From: an uncultured Balneola sp.
Lineage (GTDB): Bacteria > Bacteroidota > Rhodothermia > Balneolales > Balneolaceae
Assembly (NCBI GenBank): GCA_913058495.1
Contig: CAJXQC010000003.1
Span: 1-64,000, forward strand
Direction: 5' to 3'
Length of the DNA stretch: 64,000 nt
Positions within the stretch are counted from its first letter, which is position 1; every line of letters starts with the position of its first letter. The notes below the pieces were generated by a model. It was not told the origin of the DNA, did no database searches, and was given only the letters and a program-made list of their open reading frames with translations. Below are positions 59,740 through 64,000 of this stretch, piece by piece. Position numbers and translations under genes: made by a program.

Positions 59740-60918
59740 ATGACAAACAGAGATTATTACGAAATACTTGAAGTAGATAAAGGAGCTTCTGAAGCTAAGC
59801 TTAAGAAAGCCTATCGCAAAAAGGCGATGAAATATCACCCGGACAGAAATAAAGGAGATGCGGAAGCTGAAAAGAAATTCAAAGAAGCTTCAGAAGCTTA
59901 TGATGTACTCAGAGACCCGCAAAAGAGAGCTCGCTACGACCAATACGGCCATGCCGGAGTAAACGGTAATCAAGGCGGTTTCGGAGGTGGTGGAGTCGAT
60001 TTTGACGGAATGGGCTTCGAAGACATTTTCAGTCGCTTCGGGGATATTTTCGGAAGCGGATTTTTCGGAGAACAAAATTTTGGTGGCCAATCCAGAGGAA
60101 GAGGTGGAAGGAGACAACCGGGAACACCTGGCTCTGACATGAAAATCAGAATGCCACTTGAGTTAAATGAAATCGCTTTTGGTACAGAAAAGAAATTAAA
60201 GATCAAGAAGCAACTGGTATGTGATAAATGTACCGGTACCGGCGCTGAAACAGATTCAGATTTTGAAACATGCGGAACCTGTAATGGAATAGGAGAAGTT
60301 CGTCAGGTAACACGCACAATGCTTGGACAAATGGTCAATGTTCAACCATGCCCAACTTGTAGCGGTGATGGAAGGATCATTAAAACCAAATGTACTAAAT
60401 GTGCCGGTGAAGGAAGGATCAAAGGTGAAGAAACCGTAAAGATCAATATTCCTTCAGGGGTTTCAAACGGAAATTATATAACTCTTCGCAGTCAAGGAAA
60501 TGCAGGAAGAAGAGGTGGACCTGCCGGAGATCTTATTGTTCTTATAGAAGAAAAAGAGCATGAGCATTTTGAAAGAGAAGGAAACAATATCTATTACAAC
60601 TTAAATTTAAGTATACCTGATGCAGTTTTAGGAACTGAAGTTCAGGTACCGACACTTAAAGGAAAAGCTAAACTCAAGATCGAAGAAGGAACTCAACCCG
60701 GTAAACTTCTTCGCATGCGAGGCAAAGGTATAGTTGGTTTGAATAATTCAGGAACAGGAGATCAATTATTAAGAGTAAATGTCTACATGCCAAGTGAGCT
60801 TACTGCCGAGCAACGTAAAGCAATGGAAAGCTTCAGGGAATCAGAAAATTTTGATGCTGTTAATATGAAGCAGCAGGAAAAGGGTTTTTTCTCGAAAATG
60901 AAAGATGTTTTTGGGTAG
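59740..60918 (+). CDS. dnaJ: Chaperone DnaJ
   Basis: J-domain with HPD ([11 protein letters not shown]), G/F-rich region, four CxxCxGxG-type zinc motifs. Confidence 0.97.
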   Translation: MTNRDYYEILEVDKGASEAKLKKAYRKKAMKYHPDRNKGDAEAEKKFKEASEAYDVLRDPQKRARYDQYGHAGVNGNQGGFGGGGVDFDGMGFEDIFSRFGDIFGSGFFGEQNFGGQSRGRGGRRQPGTPGSDMKIRMPLELNEIAFGTEKKLKIKKQLVCDKCTGTGAETDSDFETCGTCNGIGEVRQVTRTMLGQMVNVQPCPTCSGDGRIIKTKCTKCAGEGRIKGEETVKINIPSGVSNGNYITLRSQGNAGRRGGPAGDLIVLIEEKEHEHFEREGNNIYYNLNLSIPDAVLGTEVQVPTLKGKAKLKIEEGTQPGKLLRMRGKGIVGLNNSGTGDQLLRVNVYMPSELTAEQRKAMESFRESENFDAVNMKQQEKGFFSKMKDVFG

Positions 60919-60924
60919 GCGATA

Positions 60925-60972
60925 AACCACAGAGGTCACAGAGAATGTTAAACTCAGTGTTCTCTGTGGTTA
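60925..60972. repeat. Intergenic inverted repeat (ACCACAGAG...CTCTGTGGT type)
   Basis: AACCACAGAGGTCACAGAGAA ... TTCTCTGTGGTT just after dnaJ; convergent with the next gene. Confidence 0.75.
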
Positions 60973-60976
60973 GATC

Positions 60977-61297
60977 TTATTCAGCAAGTACAGCAGTTCC
61001 ACTTACAGAAACCATCAGCATGCTTCCGTTAGCCCCAATTGTTTCGTAGTCAATATCGATACCGATAATTGCAGTCGCGCCAACTCTGGAGGCTTTATCT
61101 TCCATTTCTCCGAATGCTAATTTTCTTGCTTCCTGTAGTTCACGTTCATATGCTGCGGAGCGTCCACCTACGATGTCTCTGATACCTGCAAAAAAGTCTT
61201 TGAATATGTTAGCTCCCAGAATTGCTTCACCTGTTACAACTCCCAGATATTTTTTGACTTCTCTTCCGTCCAGATTGTTGGTTGTTGACATAATCAT
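60977..61297 (-). CDS. YbjQ/UPF0145-family heavy-metal-binding-domain protein
   Basis: [80 protein letters not shown]. Confidence 0.93.
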   Translation of the reverse strand: MIMSTTNNLDGREVKKYLGVVTGEAILGANIFKDFFAGIRDIVGGRSAAYERELQEARKLAFGEMEDKASRVGATAIIGIDIDYETIGANGSMLMVSVSGTAVLAE

Positions 61298-61377
61298 GAT
61301 TCTGCTCCATTGATTTAAGTTTATATTTCGGTTGAGTGATACTGTAAAAGAGAAAAAATGTTACCAAAAATTCAGGC

Positions 61378-61411
61378 ACAAAAAAACCCGACCTGAAAAC
61401 AGACCGGGTTA
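61378..61411 (-). terminator. Rho-independent terminator of RRM gene
   Basis: Minus-strand AACCCGGTCTG-TTTT-CAGGTCGGGTT (two G-U pairs) then T-tract. Confidence 0.75.
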
Positions 61412-61434
61412 AATTCTAAAAAGAAAAAAGTTTA

Positions 61435-61689
61435 TTACTTTTTGTCTTCTCTCGGGCGTGCTTCGTTTACACGAACTGCACGTCCGTCGATTTCCGCTCC
61501 GTCTAATTGATCAATAGCTGCTTGTGCTTCTGAATCATTATCCATCTCAACAAACCCAAAGCCCTTTGAACGGCCGGAATATTTGTCAGTGATTACTTTG
61601 CAAGAGCTTACTTCTCCATAAGCTTCAAATACTTCCCTTAAATTGTCTTCAGAAACTCCGTAACTAAGGTTTCCTACATAAATGTTCAT
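61435..61689 (-). CDS. RRM-domain RNA-binding protein (cold-inducible type)
   Basis: MNIYVGNLSYGVSEDNLREVFEAYGEV...RSKGFGFVEMDND: RNP2 IYVGNL and RNP1 KGFGFVEM. Confidence 0.96.
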   Translation of the reverse strand: MNIYVGNLSYGVSEDNLREVFEAYGEVSSCKVITDKYSGRSKGFGFVEMDNDSEAQAAIDQLDGAEIDGRAVRVNEARPREDKK

Positions 61690-61847
61690 GTGTATATATA
61701 TCTTGTTAAAACTAAATTTCGGAATGATCAGATCAACCCTAAACCCAAGTAGTTCAATACCGTAGTCGAGATATCAGAACCAATCCGTGCATAAAGTACG
61801 CTTAAATTATCGTATCGCCAATTATTTTTGTGAGCGGGTAATAAGTT

Positions 61848-62606
61848 TTAGAATTTTGAATTCCTTAAAAATTTTTCAACCTCGTTGAAAATTATTTCCT
61901 GTTGTTCTTCTCTTGTTATAGTGGGTGAACCCGCTCCAAGTTGGAAACCGTAGTAGCCAAATTGTGAATGGTTGCCACCTTGGATCATGACAAAGTCAGT
62001 TGAGTCAGGTAAATTATGTGCAAATTGATCGATCTCAGGTGGACTTGCCAACCCATCTTCACTAGCTGAAATTTTCAGCACAGGAAATTCCAGTCTACTC
62101 AAGTCTTTATCTTTCGGATGCGTGGTACCCATCAGAACTAAACCAGAAATAGATTCGGGATAAAGGCTTGCATAATTAGCAGCCATTCTCCCACCACGTG
62201 AATGTCCTGCAACGACCCAGTTTTCTTCTTTTGAGCTGGCGATGAATTTAGAAGTTTTTTTCAAGGCATTTTGTTCCATGTTATCAGTAATAGCGATACG
62301 GAATGGAATCTTTTGTATATAAGAAGAATAGCCTTTTTGAGCTAATTTTTTTGCCAGTGGGGCATAGGCTTCATGTTGGACCAAAGCTCCCGGAAAGAAT
62401 AATACAGAAGTATCCACAGAATCTGTTTGCGGAATAAAAGAAAGGTATTCATCGGTTTCTGCAAATAGAATATCTTGATCTGATGAGAGCATGCTGTCTT
62501 TATCAAATCCTCGTGCATTCATTTGAAAAAATTGCCACAGAATTACTGAACTCCAGAACAGCAATAAAAAGTAGCGGATAAATTTTCTTTTTTTTGATGA
62601 TGCCAT
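61848..62606 (-). CDS. Alpha/beta hydrolase
   Basis: VVAGHSRGGRMAANYASLYPESISGLVLMGTTHP nucleophile elbow; GGNHSQFG His. Confidence 0.88.
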   Translation of the reverse strand: MASSKKRKFIRYFLLLFWSSVILWQFFQMNARGFDKDSMLSSDQDILFAETDEYLSFIPQTDSVDTSVLFFPGALVQHEAYAPLAKKLAQKGYSSYIQKIPFRIAITDNMEQNALKKTSKFIASSKEENWVVAGHSRGGRMAANYASLYPESISGLVLMGTTHPKDKDLSRLEFPVLKISASEDGLASPPEIDQFAHNLPDSTDFVMIQGGNHSQFGYYGFQLGAGSPTITREEQQEIIFNEVEKFLRNSKF

Positions 62607-62662
62607 GTATTTAATCAGATTAGTTAAAATCTGACTAAAATACGCGCGGGGAAAAAATAAGT

Positions 62663-63148
62663 TTAGCTAAGGTTTTTTGTTTTCTCTCGACTCTCATCAG
62701 CAAGATTGGCATGGTAATCAGCCAGTTTATCAGCAATACCAGAGTCGTTCATACTTAACATCCTTAAAGCCAGTAAACCTGCATTTTGTGCTTTACCGAT
62801 AGCTACCGTGGCAACCGGGATTCCGTTCGGCATTTGAACGATGGAATACAGACTATCCAACCCACCTAAAGCAGAAGTTTGAATAGGAACTCCGATTACA
62901 GGTAAAGTGGTATGACTTGCCAGCATTCCCGGAAGATGTGCGGCTCCACCGGCTCCTGCTATAATTATTTGTAATCCGCGGTCACGAGCTGTTTCACCAT
63001 AATCAGCCATATCGTTTGGAGTACGGTGAGCGGAAACCACTTTCTTTTCGTAGCTGACACCAAATTGATCCAGAATATCTGTTGCTTGTTTCATGGTAGG
63101 CCAGTCGCTGTCGCTGCCCATTACTACACCGATGATTGGATTGCTCAT
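62663..63148 (-). CDS. purE: 5-(carboxyamino)imidazole ribonucleotide mutase
   Basis: [67 protein letters not shown]. Confidence 0.97.
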   Translation of the reverse strand: MSNPIIGVVMGSDSDWPTMKQATDILDQFGVSYEKKVVSAHRTPNDMADYGETARDRGLQIIIAGAGGAAHLPGMLASHTTLPVIGVPIQTSALGGLDSLYSIVQMPNGIPVATVAIGKAQNAGLLALRMLSMNDSGIADKLADYHANLADESREKTKNLS

Positions 63149-63195
63149 TATTAAAAAGACTTTTTATTAATTGGTTTGAATGTAATAAATAAACC

Positions 63196-63232
63196 AGGTC
63201 ATCCTGAACTTGTTTCAGGATCTTTGTAAGGT
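63196..63232. repeat. REP-like element (GTCATCCTGAACTTGTTTCAGGATCT)
   Basis: ATCCTGAA-CTTGT-TTCAGGAT hairpin (63201-63221) between purE and purK. Confidence 0.7.
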
Positions 63233-63246
63233 CTATAATCTATTAA

Positions 63247-64000
63247 TTAAATTTCAATTTTAGAGGATACTTCTTTGGCTTTATCATAAACATCTCCCAA
63301 ATCATTCCCAAGCAGCGTGTAGTGAGCCATCTTTCTTCCGACTTTACTCTGTACTTTTCCATATACGTGAAGATGCCCGTTTTTAGCTTCTAATCCCTTT
63401 TGAATGTTATCAGCTTCTGCGGGACGATTATGAGTTCCCAGTAAATTGATCATCGCAACAGCTGGTGTATTCATCTTTGTAGATCCAAGTGGAAGTCCAA
63501 GTACAGCCCGTACATGATTTTCAAATTGTGATGAGATACATCCCTCAATAGTATAATGACCGGAGTTATGTGGTCTTGGTGCGGATTCATTTAAAAGAAT
63601 ATTTCCATCTTCTGTCAGAAAAAACTCAAAAGCATAAATTCCTTTTCCGTCAATGGCTTCAACTGCTTTTACAGCAAGTTCCTGAGCTTTTTTCTGATAT
63701 TTTTTTTTAATAGGAGCGGGAGACAGAACAGCTACACAAATATGATTCTCCTGCACTGTTTCACAACAAGGATAAACTACAGTTCCTGTTTCGTTACGAG
63801 CAACCTGAACGGCAATTTCTTTAGTAAACGGTACAAATGCTTCGGCTAAGATATCTCGGTTTTGATTACCACCAAGTTTATCAAATGCTTCTTTTGCTGA
63901 TTCGAGATCCCGAACCGTTTCATTTCCATAACCATCGTAACCACCCTTGGAAGATTTAAGTAAATACGGCCAGTCATGGGTATCTCCAAAAGTTTTCAGA
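63247..64000 (-). CDS. purK: 5-(carboxyamino)imidazole ribonucleotide synthase, N-terminus beyond window
   Basis: Frame remains open past the ORF-track GTG start (63756) to the edge: ...AFVPFTKEIAVQVARNETGTVVYPCCETVQENHICVAVLSPAP; FEFFLTEDGNILLNESAPRPHNSGHYTIEGC. Confidence 0.93.
   Translation of the reverse strand, partial: LKTFGDTHDWPYLLKSSKGGYDGYGNETVRDLESAKEAFDKLGGNQNRDILAEAFVPFTKEIAVQVARNETGTVVYPCCETVQENHICVAVLSPAPIKKKYQKKAQELAVKAVEAIDGKGIYAFEFFLTEDGNILLNESAPRPHNSGHYTIEGCISSQFENHVRAVLGLPLGSTKMNTPAVAMINLLGTHNRPAEADNIQKGLEAKNGHLHVYGKVQSKVGRKMAHYTLLGNDLGDVYDKAKEVSSKIEI

Overview
The window is a 64 kb bacterial contig end. Gene content and style (T9SS C-terminal sorting domain, TonB/CarboxypepD-regulator receptor, short primary sigma factor, propeller-type sensor kinase) suggest Bacteroidota/Balneolota-Rhodothermota ancestry; this assignment is inferred, not searched. 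The first 46 bp are not genomic: they match the Illumina Nextera i7 adapter (P7 tail + GTAGAGAG index + Read 2 transposase sequence). Main blocks: (1) a reductive pyrimidine catabolism operon (preT fragment, beta-ureidopropionase, dihydropyrimidinase, NCS1 permease with an unusual ~107-aa insert, class III aminotransferase, CoA-acylating semialdehyde dehydrogenase); (2) three consecutive exported amidohydrolase-like proteins, two of which lack the HxH metal motif; (3) PD40/TolB-like propeller proteins including a tandem duplicated lipoprotein pair; (4) a T9SS-targeted multidomain nuclease; (5) a fused E2o-E1o 2-oxoglutarate dehydrogenase; (6) pepF, deoB, primary sigma factor, pstSCAB; (7) a propeller histidine kinase/LuxR regulator next to a strange Tyr-rich/Ser-Arg-Lys-rich lipoprotein; (8) a receiver domain / HEAT-like membrane protein / GT2 / YaiO-like barrel cluster followed by TesA-like and PIG-L deacetylase genes, the best candidate for an uncharacterised envelope-glycan system; (9) a TonB receptor + SGNH lipoprotein pair; (10) grpE-dnaJ, RRM protein, purE and partial purK. 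Several different palindromic/REP-like intergenic elements occur. No CRISPR array, rRNA operon, prophage or clear transposon was recognised; tRNAs were not exhaustively scanned.
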